A stretch of 64,000 nt of DNA from JANWYT01 sp034437555 (GCA_034437555.1 DAOTTQ010000046.1:5553-69552), one strand, 5' to 3'; positions 25,221 to 34,405 are shown, counted from the first letter of the stretch. Notes: generated by a model not told the origin, from the sequence alone. A program made the numbers and translations.

Positions 25221-25826
25221 TCATTTTAGACTTTCTGCACGACGTTTAATTTCATCGTTCATAGCTACAAAACCTTCTGGTGCGTCCTTCATCATAGGTA
25301 ACCGCTTAAATATTGGGGACAATGAACCACTATAATGCTCATAGTTGTATAACAGCGTTTCCCCATTTTCAAGCTCGGTTAGCATAAAGTGATGTTCACC
25401 ATCAAACACACCCTTAAACCCCGTTTTTTGTCACCAAGCAAAATGATTTTCGTTTTCAAGTGTAATCACCGCAGGCGAAAAAGTATAATCGAGTCCACCA
25501 GGGAGCTTAACCCTTAACGTGATGAAGTCACCTAATTGGGGTGGATTTTCTTGTTGTGGAAGCAGCATGGTACTCCACTCGGTATAAGCGGTAAAGTTCA
25601 TTAGCACTTGCCCATGATTACCTCTTATTAATAACTCTTCAAAACCGATGTCTTGTAGTGTTTTTGAACTTCCAGTGAGAAGACTTGCATTGTGTGGAAT
25701 AAGGGCAACCACACGAGATAAAACCTCTAATTTTTGTTCAAACACCTCAACCTGAACGCCTCGTTCAGATAAAATTTATGCTGCAGTACGAATTTGTTCA
25801 TCTGTTGCTGGCGTATTAAATGTCAT
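25221..25826 (-). pseudogene. SRPBCC-domain (polyketide-cyclase-like) gene broken by two in-frame stops
   Basis: One continuous reading frame runs from ATG 25826 to the stop at 25221, giving about 201 codons. It is interrupted by TAA at 25776-25778 (after ATDEQIRTAA) and TGA at 25431-25433 (after ENENHFAW). Around both stops the protein makes sense: the second lies in the HFAW-QKTGFKGVFDGEHHF region of SRPBCC proteins and could arise from CGA by a single C-to-T change. The C-terminus (YEHYSGSLSPIF, FVAMNDEIKRRAESL) is intact. Because two different stop codons are involved and no frameshift is needed, recent inactivation by point mutation is the simplest reading. It diverges from a MarR regulator. 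Confidence 0.75.
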
Positions 25827-25868
25827 TAGAAGCTCTCTATTTGTTTTTATAGTTACCTTAAAATGTAG

Positions 25869-25880
25869 TTGCATTTGCAA
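25869..25880. promoter_or_regulatory. candidate MarR-type operator
   Basis: TTGCA-TT-TGCAA is a perfect inverted repeat in the short region between the SRPBCC pseudogene and the MarR gene. This is where an autoregulatory MarR dimer would be expected to bind and control both directions. Confidence 0.45.
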
Positions 25881-25955
25881 ATATTGTCAAGAGAATTAAA
25901 CTGTACTGTGCTGTAATATGAGGTCTTCCAAAGGGATTATATTTGGCGGGGAATC

Positions 25956-26408
25956 ATGTTTAACGTCTGGAACAATAAAGAACAACGCATGTGGCTAACG
26001 CTGGTGCGTTCATTCGGAACACTAGAACAAAAATTAAGTGCAGATATGGAACAAGAAAACGGGCTACCCATGGCGTGGTACGATGTACTTGTAGCTTTAT
26101 ATCACTATGATACTGATGACGGAATGTGCATGAATCAACTTGCAGATACTATTATGATGAGTAATAGTGGGCTAACGAGGCTCATTGACCGCATAATAGA
26201 AGCAGGGCTTATCGAACGAAACAGGGCAAAAGACCGCCGTATGGTCTTTGTATCACTTACAACAGTGGGCAAACAGAGAATCGAGAGTGTATTTCCACAG
26301 CATCAACAGCGCGTTAAAGATTATTTTTTAAGTCACCTTAGTGATGATGAGATGAGCATCATCCAACAAGTCTTTCAGCGTGTTTTGTCAAAAAGCGAAC
26401 GGAGCTAG
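25956..26408 (+). CDS. MarR-family transcriptional regulator
   Basis: 150 residues. The winged helix-turn-helix runs from about residue 45 to 105: PMAWYDVLVALYHYD, MNQLADTIMMSNSGLTRLID (recognition helix) and RIIEAGLIERNRAKDRRMVF, with the DRR wing typical of MarR. Terminal helices would dimerise it. It is divergent from the SRPBCC pseudogene and probably regulated that gene and itself through the TTGCATTTGCAA site; if the target is dead, the regulator may have become an orphan. Start ATG 25956 is preceded by GGCGGGG. Confidence 0.85.
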   Translation: MFNVWNNKEQRMWLTLVRSFGTLEQKLSADMEQENGLPMAWYDVLVALYHYDTDDGMCMNQLADTIMMSNSGLTRLIDRIIEAGLIERNRAKDRRMVFVSLTTVGKQRIESVFPQHQQRVKDYFLSHLSDDEMSIIQQVFQRVLSKSERS

Positions 26409-26751
26409 AGTGATTAGCTCATTTCTAATGACCCATAAGTAACAGTCGCATTGCTTTTTCGCCAGTGTGATATCTAAAATAACCACACTTCCTCTCATTA
26501 ATCAGCGTAGCGTCAAACTAAGTACACCTTCATCAGAAGAATTTCACTGTTTTAGGGCTTGTTTGACGTATTCTCATCCAGTTCTACGAATTTCTTGGGT
26601 GGGTTATTTATCTTGCTCAACATCCCCAAATAACAAAAAACCGTCAAATAAGACCAAATGTAATGCCCTCTCTCTGACCTTATTCACTGAATAAAAAGCA
26701 CGTTGTCTGACACAATAAGAGCATGACATCAGCCTATTAGTGAGAGAACAC
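26409..26751. other. intergenic region upstream of sdhA
   Basis: About 340 bases without a convincing gene. A 75-codon frame at 26467-26694 has no ribosome site, no recognisable protein and a composition like non-coding DNA. The sdhA promoter must lie here, but no clear -35/-10 pair was found. An imperfect inverted repeat TTGTCTGACACAA lies at about 26703-26715. Confidence 0.4.
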
Positions 26752-28557
26752 ATGAGCGGTCAAACCATTATTCACGATGTTGTTATTGTCGGAGCAGGTT
26801 TAGCAGGCAGTTGGGCAGCCATGGTAGCCGCCCGTGAAGGTGTAAAAAACATTGGGGTACTCAGTAAAGTCCATCCCCTACGTTCACACAGTGGCGCAGC
26901 ACAGGGCGGCATCGCCGCCGCATTGGGCAATGTTCGCCCCATTGCCAATAGCACCGCCGAAGATGCCCTTGAACAAGTGCCAACAGGCGCAGAACCCTCT
27001 GATAGCCCCGAACTTCACCTTTTTGATACGATTAAAGGCTCTGACTGGCTGGGCGACCAAGACAAAATAGACGTTTTGGTTCACGATGCCATTGACGTAA
27101 TTTATGAGTATGAACACATGGGTTGTGTCTTTAGCCGTACCCCAGATGGGCGCATTAATCAACGCCGTTTTGGGGGTCATTCCGCGCCGCGCGCCAATTT
27201 TGCCGCCGATTGGACGGGGCATGTGCTATTGCACACCATTCATGAACAATGCCTAAAGCACGGCGTTCGTTTCTATAGCGAATGGCAGTTACTGGAACTT
27301 ATTATTGAAGATGGCGTTACACGCGGCGTTGTCGCAATGGACATCATTACTGGCGAAATTCAAACCTTACGCGCAAAAGCAGTTCTCTTTGCCACAGGAG
27401 GCTACGGGCGCGCATGGAAAATTACCTCTAACGCCACCGCAAACACCGGAGACGGCGTAGCAATTGCCTATAACGCAGGCGCACCTCTGATGGATATGGA
27501 ATTTGTCCAGTTTCACCCTACAGGCGTTTACCGTCATGGCATTTTGATGAGTGAAGCGTGCCGTGGTGAAGGAGGCTACTTGCTGAACGCTAAAGGGGAA
27601 CGCTTTATGGAAAATTACGCCCCTTCTAAAATGGAGCTTGCCCCACGTGACCTCGTAAGCCGTTCCGAGCAAACAGAAATTAATGAGGGTCGTGGCGTAG
27701 GTGACGATAAGCAGGGTATTTATCTTGATTTGCGTCACTTAGGCAAGGAAAAGATTATGTCACGATTGCCCCAAGTGCGCGAAATTGCCATGAACTTCTT
27801 GGGTGTAGATATTATCAATGAGCCTGCCAAAATTCAGCCCACCGCGCACTACAGCATGGGGGGTATTCCGACAGATGTAAACGGGCGCGTACTTGCCAAC
27901 GAAAACGAGGATATTATTAAGGGGTTTTACGCGGCAGGCGAGTGTGCTTGTGTGAGTGTGCATGGCGCAAATCGCTTAGGGACAAATAGCCTCCTAGAAG
28001 CCTCTGTATTTGGTCGGCGTGCGGGTTATGAAATTGCTCGTTTCATCAAAGGGGGCGCAACACTTCATCCTCTAAACCGCACAGGCGCAAATGAAAAACA
28101 AGAAAAACGCATTACAAAATTGATGGAACGCCACACCAATGACCGTACGGTTTCACTAAAGCACATCAACGACACGCTTAAGCAAACAATGACGGATAAA
28201 GTAGGCATTTATCGCAGTGAAGCCACCCTAGAAGAAGCTCTCACCATTGTTCATGAACTCCAAGAACAGTTTAAGCATGTGCGCGTTACCGATACCAGCA
28301 AACGATTTAACACGGACGTACTAGGGGCTATTGAAGCAGAAAATATCCTCACTTTTAGCGAAGTTGTTGTAAAAAGCGCACTTGCTCGCCGCGAAAGTCG
28401 TGGCGCACATGCCCGCACCGATTATCCCACTCGCAACGATGAGGCATGGCTAAAGCACACCATAGCAATGCAAACAACCGATGGTTCGCCTTATCTCACC
28501 TATAAATCGGTCAACATTAACTGGGAAAAATATCCGCCACAAGTGCGCCAATACTAA
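26752..28557 (+). CDS. sdhA: succinate dehydrogenase/fumarate reductase flavoprotein subunit
   Basis: 601 residues from ATG 26752, placed after GAGAG. An upstream in-frame GTG at 26740 overlaps that site. FAD-binding VVIVGAGLAGSWAAM is at the N-terminus. RSHSGAAQGGIAAAL contains the His that carries covalent FAD. QFHPTGVYRHGILMSEACRG and APRDLVSRS contain the substrate-binding and proton-shuttle Arg, and QPTAHYSMGGI and GANRLGTNSLLEASVFGRRA complete the family signature. It oxidises succinate to fumarate in the TCA cycle and respiratory chain (complex II). sdhB follows after 23 bases; no membrane anchor genes are adjacent. Confidence 0.93.
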   Translation: MSGQTIIHDVVIVGAGLAGSWAAMVAAREGVKNIGVLSKVHPLRSHSGAAQGGIAAALGNVRPIANSTAEDALEQVPTGAEPSDSPELHLFDTIKGSDWLGDQDKIDVLVHDAIDVIYEYEHMGCVFSRTPDGRINQRRFGGHSAPRANFAADWTGHVLLHTIHEQCLKHGVRFYSEWQLLELIIEDGVTRGVVAMDIITGEIQTLRAKAVLFATGGYGRAWKITSNATANTGDGVAIAYNAGAPLMDMEFVQFHPTGVYRHGILMSEACRGEGGYLLNAKGERFMENYAPSKMELAPRDLVSRSEQTEINEGRGVGDDKQGIYLDLRHLGKEKIMSRLPQVREIAMNFLGVDIINEPAKIQPTAHYSMGGIPTDVNGRVLANENEDIIKGFYAAGECACVSVHGANRLGTNSLLEASVFGRRAGYEIARFIKGGATLHPLNRTGANEKQEKRITKLMERHTNDRTVSLKHINDTLKQTMTDKVGIYRSEATLEEALTIVHELQEQFKHVRVTDTSKRFNTDVLGAIEAENILTFSEVVVKSALARRESRGAHARTDYPTRNDEAWLKHTIAMQTTDGSPYLTYKSVNINWEKYPPQVRQY

Positions 28558-28580
28558 ACGACAATCACAGAGGAAATCAC

Positions 28581-29375
28581 ATGGACACCGTCACCATTCG
28601 CATTAAACGCTATAATCCCGACACCGATAAGAGCCCTTACTGGCAAGAATTTGAAGTCGCGCTAGACAACGAAAAGACTGTGTTGGATGCCCTAGAGGAA
28701 ATTAAAGCCGAGCAAGATGGGTCATTATCGTTTCGGCGGTCATGCAGGCACGCCATTTGTGGCTCTTGCGCCATGATGATTAACCGCAAAAATGGGTTAG
28801 TGTGTACCAAATCACTGACAGAAGCCAGCCAAGAAACGGGGCTATTTGACAAAAAGAATACAGTTACCATTGAAGCCCTGCCCTACCTCCCCATTATCAA
28901 AGACCTTGTCGCAGACCAAAGCGTCTTTTGGCAACAATATGAAGCTGTTAGACCATGGGTCATTGCCCCTGATGACATTCCCGAAAAAGAATTTCGCATG
29001 TCCCAAGAAGAAGTAGATGCGATGCACGGTGCAGAAACGTGTATCATGTGTGGGGCGTGCTATTCGTCCTGCCCTGTCATTGCCGGCAATAAAGCCTATA
29101 TTGGGCCCCACGCCCTGCTGAAGATGTTCTTGCGCGTTATGGACCCGCGCGACACTGAAATAGAGGCAAGGCTTGACCAAATTGCCACAGACAATGGCGC
29201 ATTTCGTTGCCACAAAGTCACCAATTGCATTGGAGCATGTCCTAAGGGGTTAAACCCCGCCCAAGCCATTTCTACATTGGGCAAGATGGCATTACGCAGT
29301 AACAGACTAACAGAAGAACGCAAAGAACGCCTCAAAACCCTCATCGCCCAAATAGAAGCTTCTACAGTAGAATAA
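28581..29375 (+). CDS. sdhB: succinate dehydrogenase iron-sulfur subunit
   Basis: 264 residues. The N-terminal plant-type ferredoxin domain has FRRSCRHAICGSCAMMINRK and a fourth Cys in NGLVC for the [2Fe-2S] cluster. The C-terminal domain has CIMCGACYSSCPV and CHKVTNCIGACPKGLNPAQA for the [4Fe-4S] and [3Fe-4S] clusters. It passes electrons from the flavoprotein to quinone at the membrane anchor. Cotranscribed with sdhA and followed directly by a bidirectional terminator, so sdhC/sdhD cannot be downstream in this operon. Confidence 0.93.
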   Translation: MDTVTIRIKRYNPDTDKSPYWQEFEVALDNEKTVLDALEEIKAEQDGSLSFRRSCRHAICGSCAMMINRKNGLVCTKSLTEASQETGLFDKKNTVTIEALPYLPIIKDLVADQSVFWQQYEAVRPWVIAPDDIPEKEFRMSQEEVDAMHGAETCIMCGACYSSCPVIAGNKAYIGPHALLKMFLRVMDPRDTEIEARLDQIATDNGAFRCHKVTNCIGACPKGLNPAQAISTLGKMALRSNRLTEERKERLKTLIAQIEASTVE

Positions 29376-29398
29376 AATTTCAATTGAATGCCACACTA

Positions 29399-29425
29399 AA
29401 AAAGCCCCGTAAAATGGGGCTTTTC
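29399..29425. terminator. bidirectional terminator between sdhB and the ppk2 gene
   Basis: AAAAGCCCC (29400-29408) and GGGGCTTTT (29416-29424) form a perfect nine-base stem with a seven-base loop. T-runs exist on both strands, so it can end sdhAB and the convergent rqcH-ppk2 transcripts. Confidence 0.85.
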
Positions 29426-29459
29426 TTAATCCTAGAAAATTGTGTTCTGGCAAACGTAT

Positions 29460-30266
29460 CTAATCCGGAATAACAATATTGTCTAGCCCCTCTTCGGGCG
29501 TTGGGTAGGCAAGAGGCAGACCTTCCAATGTCTTCACTATCGTTTGCATAATCACAAAGTCCCGATACCATTTTTTATTGGCGGGTATAATGTGCCATGG
29601 GGCATGAGGCGCATTACACCGCATAAAAACTTCTTCGTAAGCCTCCATATAGCTATCCCATTGTTCACGCACCACCAAATCACCCTTAGAGAACTTCCAG
29701 TGTTTATGTGGCTCTTCAAGACGCGACAAGAAGCGTTCTTTTTGTTCTTTTTTGCTAATATGCAGGAAAAATTTGAGTATCGTTGTACCATTATCTGCAA
29801 GCAATTTTTCAAAGTTATTGATGTGGTCATAGCGTCCACGCCAAATGGGTTCTGGCACAATGTTGTTTACGCGCACCACCAGCACATCTTCGTAATGGCT
29901 ACGGTTAAAAATGCTGATTTGCCCCTTCTGGGGGGTTTGTTTATGAATACGCCATAAAAAGTCATGTGCTAGTTCTTGGTTACTTGGCACTTTGAAGCTA
30001 TTCACACGCACGCCTTGGGGATTAATGCCTGTAAAAATCTTCTCGATAGTCCCATCTTTACCGCCCGCGTCCATCGCTTGCAACACCACCAGAAGCGAAT
30101 ATTTTCCTTGTGCATATAGCATTTCTTGTAACTCATTTAAGCGCTCTTGAAGTTGTGCTGTTTGGGGGCGCACATCCACTTCTTTTAAATCATCGTCATA
30201 CGAAGGGTTATAGTCACTTAGTTTTACACTCTTACCAAAGGGTGGTACTAGGGATTGATTAGCCAT
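29460..30266 (-). CDS. ppk2: PPK2-family polyphosphate kinase (polyphosphate:nucleotide phosphotransferase)
   Basis: 268 residues from ATG 30266, which follows GAGGAG located inside the end of the upstream gene; a start 18 bases earlier lacks such a site. LLVVLQAMDAGGKDGTIEKIF is the Walker A-like loop with catalytic acid, FNRSHYEDVLVVRV is Walker B, and KFFLHISKKEQKERFLSRLEE with HWKFSKGDLVVREQWDSYM forms the lid. It transfers phosphate between polyphosphate and nucleotides. The subclass (NDP-, NMP- or dual-acting) is not assigned. Its first eight bases overlap the rqcH stop region, which implies translational coupling. Confidence 0.9.
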   Translation of the reverse strand: MANQSLVPPFGKSVKLSDYNPSYDDDLKEVDVRPQTAQLQERLNELQEMLYAQGKYSLLVVLQAMDAGGKDGTIEKIFTGINPQGVRVNSFKVPSNQELAHDFLWRIHKQTPQKGQISIFNRSHYEDVLVVRVNNIVPEPIWRGRYDHINNFEKLLADNGTTILKFFLHISKKEQKERFLSRLEEPHKHWKFSKGDLVVREQWDSYMEAYEEVFMRCNAPHAPWHIIPANKKWYRDFVIMQTIVKTLEGLPLAYPTPEEGLDNIVIPD

Positions 30267-31974
30267 TTTGTAAAATCTCCTCATTTTTTGGGGTTACGGT
30301 CACGGTTTCTTCATTGCGATACGTTACCATGCCAATGCCCGCGCCTTTTATCTTCTTTACATATTTTACACGAGTCACATCCACAATAACCCGATTTTCA
30401 TTCCGACTTGCGCTATAGTACGCCACAATAGCAGCAATCTGGGCAATCAGCTCATCTGAAATGCGCCGTCCATCATTACGAAGTACGCCATGCGCACCTG
30501 GCACACCCCGCGCATGAAACCATAAATCTTGTGGATTACCATGCTTAAACGTCACCGTTTCGTTTTGGTAGCTATTACGCCCCACCCATGCCACATAACC
30601 ATCTTTGGTTAAACGCAACGCCCCGCTACGTCCACCACCACGTTTAGCACGCGCGCTACTTTGCCACCATCCACGCGCTTGCAATGCATTCACCACGTCC
30701 TCAATGTCGGGGTAATTCATGGCTTGGCGCAAGTCATTTTCAAGCTGTCCTGTGTAGAATAGGTCCAGCTTTGTCTCCTCAATCAGTTGTGGCACGCCTG
30801 CTTGCGCTCGCTTGGCGCGATTGTATTGGTCAAAGTATTTTTTGGCGTTATCCAGCGGGGTCATCGTGGGGTCAAGCACAACGCTAACGGGTTCGCCTTC
30901 CACCTCATATTGTGCTTTTAAAACCGTTTGCTTAGGTTTAAGCGTGTATTGGTACGCTAAGATGAGTTCGCCACTTTGCTTTAGGTGTTCCATTTCACTC
31001 TCATCTTTTAGACCCATATCTAATGAGGCTAGTTTGGCGTTAATCTTAGCCTTTACCTCATCAATAACGGCTTTTACGGGCTTCTTAGCTTCGTTATAGG
31101 CATCTACACCCACCAATGCGCCATAATAGGCTACTAGCGCATCACTGACGGTTTCTGTACGTTTCCAATTGGGTAAGTGCGTTAACGGATAAACACTATA
31201 TGCTGTTGCCACTTCGCCATCCCAAGAAGCCCCTGTTTGCCAGTCCCGTGTCTTAAGGGGCGTGATGAGTGTTTCGATAGCTTCATGTAATAGCGATACA
31301 TCCGCCTTATCAGCAGTGATGTTTAACTCACGAAAGCCCCTAAACACGACTTCTTTTGCCAACAATGGGCTAAAACCCAGCAAGTTCGCCGATAGCCAAT
31401 GTGACAACTTACGCTTTGGGTCATCATTTTGTGCCAACACATCCGAAAGCTGTCCTGTATTTAGCGTAAACGGGTTAAGTTTGTTCGTCATAGGGGGAGG
31501 AGGTTGGTAATGATGATTTGGCAACGTCACACGATAGCGATTTTCATCTGCGCCCACCCGCCTTGTACAGTCTAGCACCATGCCATCTTGCACGAGAATA
31601 ATGTTACTGCGCCGTTCCATCGGTTCTACAATAAGCGTAAATTCACCTGCCTCACCTTCAAAAACAAGGTGAACAATGCGTTCCCATTCCGGCTGACTAA
31701 CGTGCGTTAGTTTTGCCCCTTCAATAAAACGACGTAGCAACAGCCCTAGTTGCGTAGGGCGTTCAATACCCCGTCTTAAGCGGTCGGGTACAACGTGCAA
31801 ACGCGGGGTATGTGTGTCAGCACTAATGTACAGGTAATGGCGTTTATGGTTGGCATAAATCTCTAGCCCAAACCCCGTTCCATCCACATCTAGCACATCT
31901 TGTACACGCCCACCCACCAACGTATCTAGCATTTCATCTACTAATGCCGACAATGTAAAGGCATCAAAGTACAT
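30259..31974 (-). CDS. rqcH: NFACT-family ribosome quality control factor (RqcH-like)
   Basis: 571 residues from ATG 31974, preceded by AAAGGAG; an earlier in-frame start 48 bases upstream has no ribosome site. The NFACT-N domain (1-180) includes RRSNIILVQDGMVLDCTRRV. A helix-hairpin-helix and coiled-coil middle follows (ETVSDALVAYYG, YDQYNRAKRAQAGVPQL). The NFACT-R domain (about 440-571) has DLWFHARGVPGAHGVLRN and ENRVIVDVTRVKYVKKIKGA. Bacterial homologues bind split 50S subunits and add C-terminal alanine tails to stalled nascent chains, marking them for proteolysis. Translationally coupled to ppk2. Older annotations call it fibronectin-binding protein A. Confidence 0.9.
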   Translation of the reverse strand: MYFDAFTLSALVDEMLDTLVGGRVQDVLDVDGTGFGLEIYANHKRHYLYISADTHTPRLHVVPDRLRRGIERPTQLGLLLRRFIEGAKLTHVSQPEWERIVHLVFEGEAGEFTLIVEPMERRSNIILVQDGMVLDCTRRVGADENRYRVTLPNHHYQPPPPMTNKLNPFTLNTGQLSDVLAQNDDPKRKLSHWLSANLLGFSPLLAKEVVFRGFRELNITADKADVSLLHEAIETLITPLKTRDWQTGASWDGEVATAYSVYPLTHLPNWKRTETVSDALVAYYGALVGVDAYNEAKKPVKAVIDEVKAKINAKLASLDMGLKDESEMEHLKQSGELILAYQYTLKPKQTVLKAQYEVEGEPVSVVLDPTMTPLDNAKKYFDQYNRAKRAQAGVPQLIEETKLDLFYTGQLENDLRQAMNYPDIEDVVNALQARGWWQSSARAKRGGGRSGALRLTKDGYVAWVGRNSYQNETVTFKHGNPQDLWFHARGVPGAHGVLRNDGRRISDELIAQIAAIVAYYSASRNENRVIVDVTRVKYVKKIKGAGIGMVTYRNEETVTVTPKNEEILQNG

Positions 31975-32000
31975 GGTTAGCTCCTTTGTATAGATAGCAT

Positions 32001-32029
32001 GAAGGGCTTGGAGACTCCCCAAACCCTTC
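32001..32029 (-). other. stable hairpin in the rqcH leader
   Basis: GAAGGGCTTGG (32001-32011) pairs with CCAAACCCTTC (32019-32029), 11 base pairs including one G-T, with a seven-base loop. It lies between the cytochrome c stop and the rqcH start without a T-run on the minus strand. It may be a weak terminator, an RNA-processing point or a 5'-end stabiliser. Confidence 0.5.
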
Positions 32030-32067
32030 CCTACTCTTATTATCGGTTGAGTACCGCATTAAGGGCA

Positions 32068-32538
32068 TCATTGCCCCAATAAATACGCCAAAATGTCGCC
32101 CATCTCCTCATCAGAGATACGCGTTTCATAGTTTGCGGGCATTGAAGCCGCGTACCCCTCTACCACATGCACCGTTGGATAAACGATGGCTTCGTAAAGA
32201 TAAGCCTCTGCTTTCATCGGGGCGCGTCTTTCGGCTGCAATTGCACCAAGTCCCTCAAATGCAGGTGCAAGGTTGCCACTGCCTGCAATGTGACAGGCAT
32301 AACACTCATACGTTTCTTTTACCAGCTTTTCGCCCCGTACGGGGTCTGCATTTGCCAAAAGTGGTGTAACAATATCCATATACGCTTCGGCAATCGGCGT
32401 AACGGATAAATCCTGTGCGGATTGTGCGCTAGAAGCAGCAAACGCAATCACAAAAAACGCTCCCACCACAGCCATCATAATGATTGTAATGATAATGGGG
32501 GCTTTGTTTCCCTTAGCGGGCGTATTACTTTCCGACAC
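32068..32538 (-). CDS. membrane-anchored monoheme cytochrome c
   Basis: 156 residues. A cytoplasmic tail (MSESNTPAKGNKAP) and one helix (IIITIIMMAVVGAFFVIAFAA) act as an uncleaved anchor. The outer domain has one heme motif, YECYACHIAGSGNLAPAFEG, and a likely Met ligand in EGYAASMPANYETRIS, followed by DEEMGDILAYLLGQ typical of class I cytochrome c. It lies 11 bases after ctaB, in the heme A biosynthesis cluster, and may deliver electrons to a cytochrome oxidase encoded elsewhere. Confidence 0.85.
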   Translation of the reverse strand: MSESNTPAKGNKAPIIITIIMMAVVGAFFVIAFAASSAQSAQDLSVTPIAEAYMDIVTPLLANADPVRGEKLVKETYECYACHIAGSGNLAPAFEGLGAIAAERRAPMKAEAYLYEAIVYPTVHVVEGYAASMPANYETRISDEEMGDILAYLLGQ

Positions 32539-32549
32539 GTTTATCTCCT

Positions 32550-33461
32550 TTAGAGTAGACGGTCAATAATCATCGCCATGAACAAAAACGCTAAATACAT
32601 GGACGAGTATTTGTAAAGCACTCGCGCCATTGCTTTATCAGCAACGCGAATAAGTCTAATCGACAGATAAATCATACCAAGCCCAAGCCCAAGCGCAACC
32701 AAACCATAAAACCAACCTAGCATAGGTTCTTGATTGATGAGCAACCCTAACGATGGGATAAGGGTAATGAGTACCAATTGCACCGAATACAAGAAAATTT
32801 GCCAGCGCGTCATTTCTTCGCCACGCGCTACAGGCATCATGGGAACATTAGCCGCTTCGTAGTCTTTGCTCACCAAGATGGCTAATGCCCAGCTGTGTGG
32901 GGGTGTCCAGTAGAACACAATCGCAAACAAGATGAACGGCTCTACAGAAAGTGAACCCGTAACCGCAGCCCACCCCACTAGTACAGGAATTGCGCCAGCA
33001 CCACCGCCAATAACGATGTTGATAACAGTATTGCGCTTAAGAATCATGGTATACAGCACGACATAGTACACCGCACCCAACAACGCCAAAAATGCCGCAA
33101 GCCAGTTGACAAACACGCCCAAAATAAGTACCGCCCACGCCACTAGCGCAAACCCAAACACCAATACATTGATGGGAGCAAGCCTGCCAGAAGGAATAGG
33201 ACGGCGAGCAGTACGCGCCATTTTGCCGTCCATATCACGGTCGATATATTGGTTAAGTGCGCTTGCACCACCTGCTGCCAGCACCCCACCAAACACCGTA
33301 GGAAGCAACAAGTTCAGGTCGGGAACACCGTTCGACGCGACAAACATCGCTGTAATGGTGGTAAACACCAGCAAGGCAACGATGGGTATTTTCATTAATT
33401 CGCGATACGCCTTAAAGACTTCGCGTAAGTTTAGCTTGCGTTCTGTGAGTGTGGCTTCCAC
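32550..33461 (-). CDS. ctaB: protoheme IX farnesyltransferase (heme O synthase)
   Basis: 303 residues, UbiA prenyltransferase superfamily with about nine helices. The first Asp-rich site NQYIDRDMDGKMARTARRPI and the second site region YWTPPHSWALAILVSKDYEA (with the ctaB-specific TPPHSWAL) are intact. It attaches a farnesyl group to heme B to make heme O at the membrane. Its start overlaps the end of ctaA by 31 bases, so the two are translated from one message. Confidence 0.93.
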   Translation of the reverse strand: MEATLTERKLNLREVFKAYRELMKIPIVALLVFTTITAMFVASNGVPDLNLLLPTVFGGVLAAGGASALNQYIDRDMDGKMARTARRPIPSGRLAPINVLVFGFALVAWAVLILGVFVNWLAAFLALLGAVYYVVLYTMILKRNTVINIVIGGGAGAIPVLVGWAAVTGSLSVEPFILFAIVFYWTPPHSWALAILVSKDYEAANVPMMPVARGEEMTRWQIFLYSVQLVLITLIPSLGLLINQEPMLGWFYGLVALGLGLGMIYLSIRLIRVADKAMARVLYKYSSMYLAFLFMAMIIDRLL

Positions 33462-34405
33462 GTTTCTGCCTCTTGTAATTGATTAACGACCAAATGCCCT
33501 GCGTTGATGGCTTCAATGGCACTTAAAACCACCAACAATGACCAAGTAGCAGCTGCCATACCCACATGCGCTGCGCCCCATAATGCGCCTGCTACGCTAA
33601 GAACATACATAGCACCAACAGCTGCCTGCGCCAAATACAACACGAAAGCACCCATTGCCAGACCACGTGACAGGCTATCTTGGCGGTTCTTTAAGACTTG
33701 CCAAACCAATACCGCAAGGCTAACCCCTAGTGCCACCACCGCAAAGCGATGAAGCATGTGAATAAGTGCCAATTGACCTTGTGAAGTGGGTAATACTTCG
33801 CCATTGCATAGGGGCCAATCTGTACATGCCAGCGTTGCGCCACTACCACGTACCAACGCGCCAGTAAGAATAATGACCAAAACAAATGCCGCATTAGTGT
33901 AGGCTAAAGCGGTTACTTGGTCACTTTGTTTTGTTTGCGGATTACGCCACCACGCCACTGACCCCGACACAATTAACGCACCCAAAAACACCATCGCCAC
34001 ACCTAAATGCAGTGTGACAAATGTAGGCGGAAGCTCTAAGACCACAACAATTGCGCCCAAGCCACTTTGAACCACGAACAAAAATACCGACAAAAACACA
34101 AAGTTCAGCACGGTAGCACTACGCTTACGATACGCCCGAAGCCCCGTAAAAAGCATTCCTAAACCAAACAAACCAATTAAGAGCGCAAACAAGCGATGAA
34201 GCCATTCAATCCACGCCGTCAAATTGTCTAATGGAGGGAAAATTGTACCGTTACAAAGGGGCCAATCACTACCACAACCCAGCCCAGAATCAGTAACCCG
34301 CACCACCGCACCAAACACAATTAAGCCCACTGTAAGGAACACAGAAGACAGCGTAAGGGTTAAAAACCAGCGTTCAGAGCCTGAACTTTTTCCTTCAGTT
34401 ACCAT
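33431..34405 (-). CDS. ctaA: heme A synthase
   Basis: 324 residues with eight helices in two four-helix halves. Each half has a Cys pair: SGLGCGSDWPLCNGTIFPPL and GATLACTDWPLCNGEVLP, as in Bacillus-type CtaA, where the first pair matters for catalysis. EWLHRLFALLIGL and IHMLHRFAVVAL carry heme-ligand histidines. It oxidises heme O to heme A for aa3-type oxidases, which indicates aerobic respiration. Located between a small membrane protein and ctaB. Confidence 0.92.
   Translation of the reverse strand: MVTEGKSSGSERWFLTLTLSSVFLTVGLIVFGAVVRVTDSGLGCGSDWPLCNGTIFPPLDNLTAWIEWLHRLFALLIGLFGLGMLFTGLRAYRKRSATVLNFVFLSVFLFVVQSGLGAIVVVLELPPTFVTLHLGVAMVFLGALIVSGSVAWWRNPQTKQSDQVTALAYTNAAFVLVIILTGALVRGSGATLACTDWPLCNGEVLPTSQGQLALIHMLHRFAVVALGVSLAVLVWQVLKNRQDSLSRGLAMGAFVLYLAQAAVGAMYVLSVAGALWGAAHVGMAAATWSLLVVLSAIEAINAGHLVVNQLQEAETWKPHSQNAS

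Noticed and set aside
25221..25826. Stop codon recoding (selenocysteine or read-through) in the SRPBCC gene
   Set aside because: Two different stops, TAA and TGA, occur at positions with no catalytic cysteine, so mutation is the simpler explanation.
26467..26694. 75-codon frame between the MarR gene and sdhA
   Set aside because: No ribosome site, no recognisable domain, Ser/Thr-rich random composition.
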